64,000 nucleotides of DNA from CAWBLP01 sp963789495. Lineage in GTDB: Bacteria > Pseudomonadota > Alphaproteobacteria > Acetobacterales > Acetobacteraceae. The DNA lies in the NCBI GenBank assembly GCA_963789495.1, contig CAWBLP010000010.1, positions 620,001 through 684,000 of the forward strand, written 5' to 3'. The notes under the pieces were generated by a model, which saw only the letters and a list, made by a program, of their open reading frames with translations, was not told the DNA's origin and searched no databases. Positions 28,960-36,883 of this stretch are shown piece after piece (position 1 is the stretch's first letter; every line of letters begins with the position of its first letter). The translations under genes were made by a program, and so were the position numbers.

Positions 28960-30120
28960 ATGGTTGACCACGCCGCAAATGTTGCCGAAATCCATGTCCC
29001 GTCGGGCGTGTTGCTGATCGGTCCGCCCTTCAGCCTCGGTCCGCCCGCGATGGATGTGCCGTTCGGGATGCCAGGGCGCTGGCCCGGCGATCCGTTCTGG
29101 GTGGCCCGCAGCATCGAACAGGACCCGCTCGCGGTCTGGCAGCTGCGTGGCATCTGGGATCGGCTGTACCTGAACCTGCCGGCCTTTCAGCTGTCCGACG
29201 CGGCGCTTGCGGCGATGGTGGGACAGGCGGTCGGGCAGGGTCAGCTAGCCGCGCGCTTCGTTCCGAATGCCCGCATTTGCACCTGTACCCTGACGGTCCG
29301 GCAGAACAAATTCAACGACCTGCTTCCGATTATTCCAGGCGACTCGGTTGTCAGGGACGGCAAGCTGCTGTTCCAGGTGACGTTCGATGCGCTTGTCGTC
29401 GATCGCTTCGGCAACCCCGCGGTGGGGCGGATGCTGGCTATCGCCAGCGGCAACGCGAATGACATTGTCACCGTGGCGCAGCCGACGGACGTGAACGGCA
29501 AGACGACCGTGGTGCTGAAGACACGCGAGCAGGGCCGTGTCAGCGTCACCGCCACGAGCCTGGACACGACCGTCGTCATGGCGGCGCCGCTGACCATCGG
29601 CCCGGCCTGGTTCGAAAGCGAGTTCCAGATCACCGGCTACAATGTATGCGACGAAGCGGACTTCTCCGGAACGCTGGTTCCCGGTAACGGTCTGGCCGAA
29701 AATCATCGGGAGGATTTCCTGTTCGGTGCGCGTGGGGTACCGATGCAAGGTACCGGACGAGGCAGCAACGGCCGGCTGATCCACTTGTCCCGTATGGGCG
29801 GTGGCTGGCATCGCAACGCCCATGGTCATGTCGATCACGTCAACGACCAGAGCCAGGTGACGTTCAGCTATGTCGCCGCGGTTCAGGGGGCGTTCGCACC
29901 CTTGCAGGAGAACCTGTCCACCGCCGTCGATCCGACCATCATCCCGCGGCACGCGCGATTCGAGATCACCGATGTCGGGCCACGCCGCGCGGACGACCGA
30001 GGCAGTGCGATCCAGGGCCACCATATCGACAATTTTTTGGGCACCGGCAATGCCGTTGTCCAGCAATGGCTGGCCCGCCAAATTACCAACAAGACCGTCA
30101 AGTTCACCGGCTATCGCTGA
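28960..30120 (+). CDS. Candidate T6SS cargo effector with Ig-like and C-terminal 3D (cell-wall lytic) domain
   Basis: 386 residues, no signal peptide. An N-terminal region (1-138) of no recognised family is followed by a bacterial Ig-like domain (about 139-208: FDALVVDRFGNPAVG, DVNGKTTVVLKT, GRVSVTAT) and a C-terminal 3D domain (about 218-384). The 3D domain is the double-psi-barrel fold of MltA-type lytic transglycosylases and is named for three Asp. Its marks are present: ARGVPMQGTGRGSNGRLI, VDPTIIP (D324), RADDRGSAIQG (D345/D346) and HIDNF (D357). A gene for a small exported protein begins one base after its stop, and vgrG follows. The order effector-immunity-vgrG and the lack of a signal suggest T6SS delivery of a peptidoglycan-cleaving toxin. 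Function is inferred. Confidence 0.7.
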   Translation: MVDHAANVAEIHVPSGVLLIGPPFSLGPPAMDVPFGMPGRWPGDPFWVARSIEQDPLAVWQLRGIWDRLYLNLPAFQLSDAALAAMVGQAVGQGQLAARFVPNARICTCTLTVRQNKFNDLLPIIPGDSVVRDGKLLFQVTFDALVVDRFGNPAVGRMLAIASGNANDIVTVAQPTDVNGKTTVVLKTREQGRVSVTATSLDTTVVMAAPLTIGPAWFESEFQITGYNVCDEADFSGTLVPGNGLAENHREDFLFGARGVPMQGTGRGSNGRLIHLSRMGGGWHRNAHGHVDHVNDQSQVTFSYVAAVQGAFAPLQENLSTAVDPTIIPRHARFEITDVGPRRADDRGSAIQGHHIDNFLGTGNAVVQQWLARQITNKTVKFTGYR

Positions 30121-30121
30121 C

Positions 30122-30544
30122 ATGTCCAAAGTCAGGTCATGGATTGAGGCCGTCGCCGTCGCATCGTGGTGCGCGTTGGGAACCGTACCGCCGGCTTATG
30201 CCGATGGCACGGTCACGCTATCGGATACCATCATGCCGCTGATGGAGCAGCGCCCGTTATTCGCCGGTATCCTGCTGGACACGTTCGACTTCAGCACGCA
30301 GGCCAGCGCGGTGACCATCGGAGCGAATGTCAATCCGAAACTGGCCGCCTCCCGCATCGGTCCTTACACGCTGCTGGCAAAGAGGAAGGGCACCCCCGGG
30401 CCGTTCACCATAGAGGTCGTCATCAATACCGATCAGCACTTCCTGGACGATACGGGACATGAAACGGACGACGTGGCCAAGGCGGTCGCGGTGCGTGAGT
30501 CATTCGCCAGCATCGAGATCGATCCGCTGGGCGGGGCCCGGTAA
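30122..30544 (+). CDS. Small exported protein, candidate immunity protein for the upstream 3D-domain effector
   Basis: 140 residues; family not recognised. The N-terminus is a signal peptide: charged start, hydrophobic core AVAVASWCALG, cleavage region PPAYADG. The mature protein is about 110 residues with beta-rich stretches (GPFTIEVVINTDQHFL) and an acidic C-terminal third. The ATG comes one base after the effector stop, so the two genes are tightly coupled. Periplasmic targeting is what an antidote to a cell-wall-directed effector needs. The immunity role rests on position and export only. Confidence 0.55.
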   Translation: MSKVRSWIEAVAVASWCALGTVPPAYADGTVTLSDTIMPLMEQRPLFAGILLDTFDFSTQASAVTIGANVNPKLAASRIGPYTLLAKRKGTPGPFTIEVVINTDQHFLDDTGHETDDVAKAVAVRESFASIEIDPLGGAR

Positions 30545-30774
30545 TCGATGCACCAACGCGGCGTCGCGCAGACCGAGGGTGCCCTGCTATTCGCCCGGAA
30601 TATTCACCCAGGATATTCGGCCGCGACATTCGTACCGCCGGATGCTATCGCGATCGGTGTTTGTGGTATGCTAATGGATAATGAAGCCGCAGACGCGACA
30701 AGCCGCAGTTACAACGGGTGGATGACAGGTGATACCGTGACTTCTGCCAAATCATTGCGACGGGCTATCTGATC
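30545..30774. promoter_or_regulatory. AT-richer leader upstream of vgrG
   Basis: No convincing gene in these 230 bases. The stretch around 30650-30690 (GTTTGTGGTATGC, then TAATGGATAATG) is clearly less GC-rich than the surroundings and could hold the vgrG promoter, but I cannot fix -35 and -10 hexamers with normal spacing. Confidence 0.3.
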
Positions 30775-32832
30775 ATGGCTGTCTGGTCGCGCAATACCGC
30801 AATGCTGACCATGACCTCCCCGCTCGGGGCGGACACGCTGATTCCAATCCGGCTCGATGCTCAGGAGGCGATCAGCCAGCCATTCTTCTTCGACGTGCAG
30901 GCGGTCTGTCAGACCGGCGTGATCGATGCCGACTCGCTGCTTAATCAGCCGGTCTGCGTCACCCTGCAGGCGAACGGTGCAGCGGTCCGTTACTTCCATG
31001 GCATCGTGCGCAGCATCAGCGCGGAGGGCGCGGTGCGTGGCGCGACCGCGACCGGCGATCAGGAACTGTATCGCCTGATGCTGGTGCCGCGGCTGTGGTT
31101 TCTCAACCAGACCGTGGACTGCCGCGTCTATCAGAAGCAGTCGGCCGGCGACATTATCCAGGCAATGTTCACCGATGCCGGGCTGACCGATCTCACCGGG
31201 CCACCCTCCAGCACCGCCCGCGACTACACGGTGCAATTCAACGAAACCGATCTCAGCTTCGCCACCCGGCTGATGGAGGAGGAAGGCTGGTTCTACTTCT
31301 TCGAGCACACCGACTCGAAGCACACGCTGGTCATCGCCAACCAGAACACAGCCTTCAAGGACATCGCGGGCGCCACGCTGCATCTTGGCGGCGGTACGTC
31401 CGACGGCACGCATCTGATGGACTTCAACCATGCCGGCATGACGGTGCGCGGCAAGATGAAGTTCAAGGACTATGATCCGGAAAATCCCGATACGTTGCTG
31501 CAGAATGAGCAGCCGACCACATTGAAGGCCGGCGGTGCGTCGGCGCGTGATGGATTTCGTTGGCCGGCACTCACGTTCGACAACGGCACCGTCACCGACC
31601 GCACCAAGCGGGAGATGGAGGCGGCCGAAGCCCAGGCGTCATTGTTCGACGGTGCCACGCCGTTCGGTGGCCTGGTTCCCGGCGGCAAGTTCAAGGTGGA
31701 GAGCAAGCCGGCCAGCCCGCATGACGGCAGCTACGCCGTACGCAGCACTACACACCACGCCAGTGACGATACCTGGCTGAACCAGTCCGGCGTCGCATCC
31801 TATGCCTGCCGCTTCACCTGCTTCCCCGCCAGCGTCACCTGGCGTCCGCCGCTGGTGACGCCGCGTCCGCGCATGGAGGGCGTGCACACCGGGCTGGTGA
31901 TGGGGCCGCAGCACAGCAAGGCCGCCGACATCAAGAGCCAGAGCGGCGAGGAAATCCACACCGACGATCTCGGCCGGGTGAAGGTCCGCTTCTATTGGGA
32001 CCATCGCGCTGAGGCCACCGGCGGTGACGCCGTCTGGGCGCGGGTGATCCAGCCCTGGGCCGGCAAGGGATGGGGCTCTCAGTTCATCCCGCGTGTCGGC
32101 ACCGAAGTGGCGATCGCCTTCGTCGATGGCGATCCCGACCGGCCAATTGTCATCGGCGGACTCTACAACGGTCGCGACACGCCCATCTACAGCAAGGCCG
32201 ACAAGAACAAGCTCGGCTTCCGCACCCGCTCGGTGCCCAAAGGCAGCCTGGGCACCCATTTCAGCGAATTCACCATCGACGATACCAAAGGCAGCGAACT
32301 CGTATTCTTCCATGCGGAGAAGGACTACACCACCGAGGTCGAGCACGATCAGACGCTCAAGGTGGACAACTGCCGCATGGTGACTGTGAAGAAGGACGAG
32401 ACCGTCGATATCCAGAACAATCAGACCATCAAGGTGAAACAGGACCACACCTTCACGGTCACCGACGGCAATCGCGCCATCACTGTCAGCAAGGGCAACG
32501 ACACGTTCGACGTCAACATGGGCAACCACACTCAGAACGTGAAGATGGGCAACTATGCGGTCACCGTCGGCAAGGGCAACCACGACACCAAAGTGAATAT
32601 GGGCAATTATTCGGTGAAGGCCGCACTTGGCCAGGTCACCATCGAGGCGATGATGGGTATCGAATTGAAGGTTGGCCAGAATTCGGTGAAGCTCGATCAA
32701 ACAGGTGTAACGATCAATGGAATGATGGTAACGATGAAGGGCATGGCCATGGCCACCGTCCAGTCGCCGATGACCCAGGTCAAGGGTGACGGGATGCTGA
32801 TTCTTAAAGGCGGCATCATGATGCTGAACTGA
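30775..32832 (+). CDS. vgrG: Type VI secretion tip protein VgrG
   Basis: 685-residue trimeric spike of the T6SS puncturing device. The N-terminal gp27-like part covers roughly residues 1-370 (PLGADTLIPIRLD, FHGIVRSISAEG, LMEEEGWFYFFEH). The gp5 OB-fold follows with the signature DDLGRVKVRFYWDH and a typical run ending FVDGDPDRPIVIGGLYNG. The C-terminus is a beta-helix needle built of short repeats such as MGNYAVTVGKGNHDT, without a catalytic extension, so cargo is likely carried non-covalently. It sits between the candidate effector-immunity pair and a small linked gene. Confidence 0.96.
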   Translation: MAVWSRNTAMLTMTSPLGADTLIPIRLDAQEAISQPFFFDVQAVCQTGVIDADSLLNQPVCVTLQANGAAVRYFHGIVRSISAEGAVRGATATGDQELYRLMLVPRLWFLNQTVDCRVYQKQSAGDIIQAMFTDAGLTDLTGPPSSTARDYTVQFNETDLSFATRLMEEEGWFYFFEHTDSKHTLVIANQNTAFKDIAGATLHLGGGTSDGTHLMDFNHAGMTVRGKMKFKDYDPENPDTLLQNEQPTTLKAGGASARDGFRWPALTFDNGTVTDRTKREMEAAEAQASLFDGATPFGGLVPGGKFKVESKPASPHDGSYAVRSTTHHASDDTWLNQSGVASYACRFTCFPASVTWRPPLVTPRPRMEGVHTGLVMGPQHSKAADIKSQSGEEIHTDDLGRVKVRFYWDHRAEATGGDAVWARVIQPWAGKGWGSQFIPRVGTEVAIAFVDGDPDRPIVIGGLYNGRDTPIYSKADKNKLGFRTRSVPKGSLGTHFSEFTIDDTKGSELVFFHAEKDYTTEVEHDQTLKVDNCRMVTVKKDETVDIQNNQTIKVKQDHTFTVTDGNRAITVSKGNDTFDVNMGNHTQNVKMGNYAVTVGKGNHDTKVNMGNYSVKAALGQVTIEAMMGIELKVGQNSVKLDQTGVTINGMMVTMKGMAMATVQSPMTQVKGDGMLILKGGIMMLN

Positions 32833-32833
32833 T

Positions 32834-33424
32834 ATGTCGCAGGCACTCGTTAAACTCATCGGCGGCACCATGGCGACGCTGCTGCCGCGCCTCGCGCTGA
32901 CGGCCGACGTGGCGATCGCGGTGCAGGACTGCCCGCAGGCGGCGGATGCGCTGGACCGGCTGGAGGCGGCCGGCTTTCTGCTGGAAGCAACCCGCCTGGT
33001 CGCCCATGCGCTGCCCAAGCGGGAGGCCGTGTGGTGGGCCTGCATGTGCGCCGCCCATACCGCGCCGCTCGACCTGCTGGAGCCGGACCGCCAGGCACGG
33101 GAGGCCGCCGAAGGCTGGGTCCGCCAACAGACCGAGGCGCAGCGTCGCAGCGCGATGCAACACGCCGAGGCAAGCGGCTTCGCAACGCCAGAGGCCTGGG
33201 CCGCGGTGGCCGCGTTCTGGTCCGGCGACTCGATGGCCCCCGAGGGCCAGCCCGCCGTGCCGCCCGCCGCTCATCTGACCGGCACCGCCGTCGCCGGCGC
33301 GGTGGCGCTGTCCAGCGTGCGCGGCGATCCGACCCGGCAGCCAGCACGGTTGAAGCGCTTTCTGGAAAGTGGGCGTAGTATCGCCGCGGGCGGACCAGGC
33401 CGACTGCCCGCCGAGGAAGCCTGA
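32834..33424 (+). CDS. T6SS-linked protein of unknown function (DUF6931-like)
   Basis: 196 residues, no signal peptide, Ala-rich and mostly helical. It has LPKREAVWWACMCAAH and RRSAMQHAEASGFATPEAWAAVAAFWSGDSM, features I associate with a small family (DUF6931) encoded beside vgrG/tagH in alphaproteobacterial T6SS loci; that identification is from memory. The tail (RQPARLKRFLESGRSIA) is basic. The ATG is one base after the vgrG stop, so co-translation with VgrG is likely and an adaptor/chaperone role is plausible but unproven. Confidence 0.6.
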   Translation: MSQALVKLIGGTMATLLPRLALTADVAIAVQDCPQAADALDRLEAAGFLLEATRLVAHALPKREAVWWACMCAAHTAPLDLLEPDRQAREAAEGWVRQQTEAQRRSAMQHAEASGFATPEAWAAVAAFWSGDSMAPEGQPAVPPAAHLTGTAVAGAVALSSVRGDPTRQPARLKRFLESGRSIAAGGPGRLPAEEA

Positions 33425-33477
33425 CGACCAGAAGGCGACTCACCTGACCCGTATCGGCCCGAGTACAGGCTGGAGTC

Positions 33478-35337
33478 ATGCAACTAACGTTCACCGTCCT
33501 GCGTTGCCCCGACACGGTGGCACCGGAAACCCGCACCGTATCGGGCGGCGAGTTCACCGTGGGCCGCGGCCCCGGTGTCGACTGGGTGCTGCCCGATCCG
33601 GAGCGCCTGCTGTCGAAGCACCATTTCGCCGTGGCGTATCGCGGCGGCGTATGGCAGGTCGCCGATACCTCCACCAACGGCACTACGCTGAACTCCGACC
33701 CGGCGCCGCTGGGCCGCGACCAGATCCGCCCACTGCGCGACGGCGACCGCCTGAAGCTCGGCGCCTACGAGATCGAGGCTCGCCTGGTCGAGGACGCGAT
33801 GCCGCGCGCCGGCGGCGGTATGGGCTATGGCGGCCGTCCGTCCGGCGGCGGCAGCCCGTTCGGCGATCCGTTCGCGACCGATCCGCTGGCCGCCCCGCCA
33901 CCCCCGCCGACACCGTTCGGAGAGTCCGCGTTTTCGATGGTGGAGCCACCGGGATCGGCCCAGTTGCCGGCCGATTTCGATCCGCTCGCACCCGATCTCG
34001 GCGACGAACCGTTCCGTGGTCCGACTCAGGCGGACCATTCCTCGACCATGGACGATGCGTTTCGCCCGCCGGCGCCAATCGGTCAGATGCCGATGCACAG
34101 CGGCGGAGCGATCCCGGGCGACGACCTGCTGCCGGATGACTGGGACAAGGACCTGCTGGAAGGGATCGCCCCACCGACGGAACCGAAGCCCACACCGTTC
34201 GCCCAGCCGCCGTTCGCCCAGCCGGCTGCCCCACCGTCTCCCGCCCCGCCGCCGCAGCCTGGGCCACAGCCAGGGGCGGCGCCGCTCCGCACACCGCTCC
34301 GCACGCCATCCCAGGCAGCACCCCAGCCGGTGGTCGAACCGGTCGCACCCTTCCAGCCGGTGGTGGAGCCGGTTGCGCCATTCGAGCCGGCGCAGCGCTT
34401 CGAGCAGCCTGTGGTGCAGCCGGTCGTCGAACCTGTGGCGCCGATGGTGGCGCAGCCTCAAGCGGAACCGATCGCCGCGCCCGCCGCCGCACCGCTCGCC
34501 AGACCCAACCCGTTCGACGAGCCGTTCGACCTGACACCGGAGTCGGGGCAGCCGGTCGAATCTCAGCCGGCGCCGTTTGCCGCATCGCCGTTTGGGGAGA
34601 ACTTCGAGGCCACGCCCACGCCGGTCCCCGCTGCCGCATCGCGCCCGGTTGCCAGCCTTGCGGGTGCCGCCACGCCACCGCGGGAAGCGGCCCCGGCCGC
34701 TGCTCGTGCGGCTGCTGCGCCTGTGGCTGCGGCTCCCGCGGCGGCGGGCGACGCCGGGTTGCTGGAGGCGTTCTTCGATGGGGTCGGTCTTGGTGACGCA
34801 CACCCGGCCAACCCGACCGCGATGATGCAGGGGCTTGGCGCGGCGTTTCGCACGATGGTCTCCGGCTTGCGGGCCGTGTTGATCGCCCGCGCTTCGATCA
34901 AGAGCGAGTTCCGCATCGAGCAGACCATGATCCGGGCGCGCGGCAACAATCCGTTGAAGTTCTCCGCGGGCGACGATGATGCGCTGGCGGCGCTGCTGGG
35001 CACCGGGCGTCGCACCGACATGACGCCGGCGGCCGCGATCGCCGATGCGCTGAAGGATATCAGGCTGCACGAACTGGCCTCGATGGCCGCCATGCAGACG
35101 GCAGTGCGGGCGCTGCTGGACGGGCTGGATCCTGCCCAGCTGCGCGCACAGGCCGAGCAGGGCGGGGGATTGTCGGTGCTGCCGGCGCAGCGTAAGGCGC
35201 GGGCCTGGGATACCTATGAAACGGTGCACGCTCGTACCGTGCAGGCGCTGTCCGATGATTTCGACAGTGTGTTCGGCAAAGCCTTCGCCCGCGCCTATGA
35301 GCAGGCGATGGAGGAAGTATCCGCAAAGGAGAGATAA
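33478..35337 (+). CDS. tagH: T6SS-associated FHA-domain protein TagH
   Basis: 619 residues. An N-terminal FHA domain (about 15-100) has the phosphothreonine-binding pattern VGRGPGVDWVLPDPERLLSKHH and later TSTNGTTLN. A long Pro/Gln/Ala-rich disordered linker (about 120-420) carries repeats such as PVVEPVAPF. A C-terminal helical domain of about 190 residues follows (AFFDGVGLGDAHPANPTAMM). In known systems FHA proteins (Fha1/TagH) sit in the threonine-phosphorylation switch that activates T6SS assembly. No PpkA or PppA gene is present here. The stop overlaps the tssJ start by one base. Confidence 0.93.
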   Translation: MQLTFTVLRCPDTVAPETRTVSGGEFTVGRGPGVDWVLPDPERLLSKHHFAVAYRGGVWQVADTSTNGTTLNSDPAPLGRDQIRPLRDGDRLKLGAYEIEARLVEDAMPRAGGGMGYGGRPSGGGSPFGDPFATDPLAAPPPPPTPFGESAFSMVEPPGSAQLPADFDPLAPDLGDEPFRGPTQADHSSTMDDAFRPPAPIGQMPMHSGGAIPGDDLLPDDWDKDLLEGIAPPTEPKPTPFAQPPFAQPAAPPSPAPPPQPGPQPGAAPLRTPLRTPSQAAPQPVVEPVAPFQPVVEPVAPFEPAQRFEQPVVQPVVEPVAPMVAQPQAEPIAAPAAAPLARPNPFDEPFDLTPESGQPVESQPAPFAASPFGENFEATPTPVPAAASRPVASLAGAATPPREAAPAAARAAAAPVAAAPAAAGDAGLLEAFFDGVGLGDAHPANPTAMMQGLGAAFRTMVSGLRAVLIARASIKSEFRIEQTMIRARGNNPLKFSAGDDDALAALLGTGRRTDMTPAAAIADALKDIRLHELASMAAMQTAVRALLDGLDPAQLRAQAEQGGGLSVLPAQRKARAWDTYETVHARTVQALSDDFDSVFGKAFARAYEQAMEEVSAKER

Positions 35338-35801
35338 TGACCGGTCGTCGATCACTGTTGTTGCTGCCCGCAGCGCTTCTGCTTGCCCGCTGCGCACCGC
35401 CACCGCCGCCGCCGGCCGTGCTGACCTTGGTGATCACGGGCAGTGGCGACCAGAATCCCGATCCGGCCGGCAAGCCGGCCCCGGTCGCGGTGCGGGTGTA
35501 TCAGCTGACTGCCACCGCGAAGTTCGAGCGAAGCGACTGGACGACGCTGACCGAGCACGAGAAGGAATCGCTGGGGCAGGACGATGCCGGGTCCGAGGAG
35601 ATGGTGATCTCCCCGGGTCAGACGCTGACCAAGACCATCGAGCTGAAACACGGCGTGCAGGCGATCGGCGTGGTGGTGCTGTATCGCGACATCGACCATG
35701 CGCAATGGCGGGCAGTGGCGCCGGTGGCGACCAGCGGGCCCAGCAAGCTGGGGCTGACCATCGGCAAGCTGGCGGCGACGCTGAAGCCGCTGCAGGGGTA
35801 G
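35337..35801 (+). CDS. tssJ: T6SS outer-membrane lipoprotein TssJ
   Basis: 154-residue lipoprotein anchoring the TssJLM trans-envelope complex. The signal peptide SLLLLPAALLLARC leads to a Cys, then a poly-Pro tether. The lipobox is unusual: LARC has Arg at -1 where Gly/Ala/Ser is normal, so lipidation is not certain. The mature domain has the transthyretin-like features of TssJ: PVAVRVYQLTATAKF, SDWTTLTEHEKESLG and the SPGQTLTKTIEL strand. The ATG overlaps tagH (TAATG). The expected next genes tssK, tssL and tssM are absent; an SDR on the other strand follows. Confidence 0.9.
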   Translation: MTGRRSLLLLPAALLLARCAPPPPPPAVLTLVITGSGDQNPDPAGKPAPVAVRVYQLTATAKFERSDWTTLTEHEKESLGQDDAGSEEMVISPGQTLTKTIELKHGVQAIGVVVLYRDIDHAQWRAVAPVATSGPSKLGLTIGKLAATLKPLQG

Positions 35802-35956
35802 CGCGTGCGGCAGGCCGCGCCGCCCCGGAAGCGGCGTCCTGCATTGTGGGAGCTTGCCGGTAGCTCCAGGCCATCGGCCGGCATTGGCTTCGAGGTCAGC
35901 CCGGGGCGTTCCGGAGCTGTCGGATGGGTGGGTTTCCGGTCGCCCGAGGCGAACCG

Positions 35957-36730
35957 TCAGAACAGCGAATAGCCGCCGTCGATCACGAAGGTATCGCCGG
36001 TGTGGTAGCGTGCGGCACCGCTCATCAGATACACGGCAATGCCGCCGAAATCGTCACCCGTGCCCCAGCGGCGCATCGGAATCCGCGGCATCACCTTCGA
36101 ACTGAACGTTTCGTTGGCGATGGTGCGCTCGGTCATGTTGGTCTCGATCCAGCCGGGCAGGATCGTGTGGGCCCGCACGCCGTAGCGCGCGAATTCCACC
36201 GCCAGCGAGCGCACCATGGAGATCATGCCGCCTTTGGTGGCGGCGTAATGCTCGCTGCGGGGCGCCGCTTCCACCGCCGCCAACGAGGCGGTGCCGACCA
36301 GCACGCCGCCGCCGCCGCGTTGCACCATATGCTTCGCCGCGGCCCGGAACGTGTAGAACGCGCCATCGAGATTGACCCGGGTCACGCGGTGCCATTCCGC
36401 ACTGCTCATTTCCAGGAACGAGGCGACGCCGCGGCCGGACACGCCGGCATTGGCGAAGCAGCCGTCGACCCGGCCGAATCCTGTGAGCGTGGTGGCGAAG
36501 GTGTGCTCCACCTCGGCCTCGTTACCGACATCGCATTCCAGCGCCAGCACGCGCCGCCCGGTCGCGTCCAGCTCCGCCTTGGCCTGCGCGTTCTTGGTCG
36601 GGTTGGTGCCCCAGATGCACACATCCGCGCCGGCCTGCGCCAGTGCGCGCGCCATGCCGAGGCCAATGCCGCTGTTGCCGCCGGTCACCAACGCCACCTG
36701 GCCGGTCAGGTCGAAGGGGCTGTACGCCAC
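35957..36730 (-). CDS. Short-chain dehydrogenase/reductase
   Basis: 257-residue classical SDR: TGGNSGIGLGMARAL cofactor motif, ANAGVSGRG, Ser in GTASLAAVEAA, YAATKGG (catalytic Tyr and Lys) and TGDTFVIDGGYSLF. The start is a GTG at 36730 with GGAGA eight bases upstream; the reading frame beyond has no SDR similarity. It is convergent with tssJ and divergent from the TIR operon. The alcohol/ketone substrate is unknown. Confidence 0.9.
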   Translation of the reverse strand: MAYSPFDLTGQVALVTGGNSGIGLGMARALAQAGADVCIWGTNPTKNAQAKAELDATGRRVLALECDVGNEAEVEHTFATTLTGFGRVDGCFANAGVSGRGVASFLEMSSAEWHRVTRVNLDGAFYTFRAAAKHMVQRGGGGVLVGTASLAAVEAAPRSEHYAATKGGMISMVRSLAVEFARYGVRAHTILPGWIETNMTERTIANETFSSKVMPRIPMRRWGTGDDFGGIAVYLMSGAARYHTGDTFVIDGGYSLF

Positions 36731-36883
36731 GTGCGTGTCTCCATCTGCTGGTTCCAGGTCCGAGCCTAGCCTGCGCGATGGGTGGCGCGAAGGCGAGCCG
36801 GCAGTGCCGGCCAAAGCAGGCATCTTGTGAGCCGATTGCGCGGCTGGATAGAGTGGCGGGAACAGGGATGGCTCCATGCCGCC

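Noticed and set aside
30548..30772. 74-codon open frame before vgrG
   Set aside because: No family features, no ribosome site, covers the AT-richer leader; better read as promoter DNA.
33484..35403. 639-codon open frame on the minus strand
   Set aside because: Antisense of tagH; low-complexity Arg/Gly translation caused by the Pro-rich linker on the coding strand.
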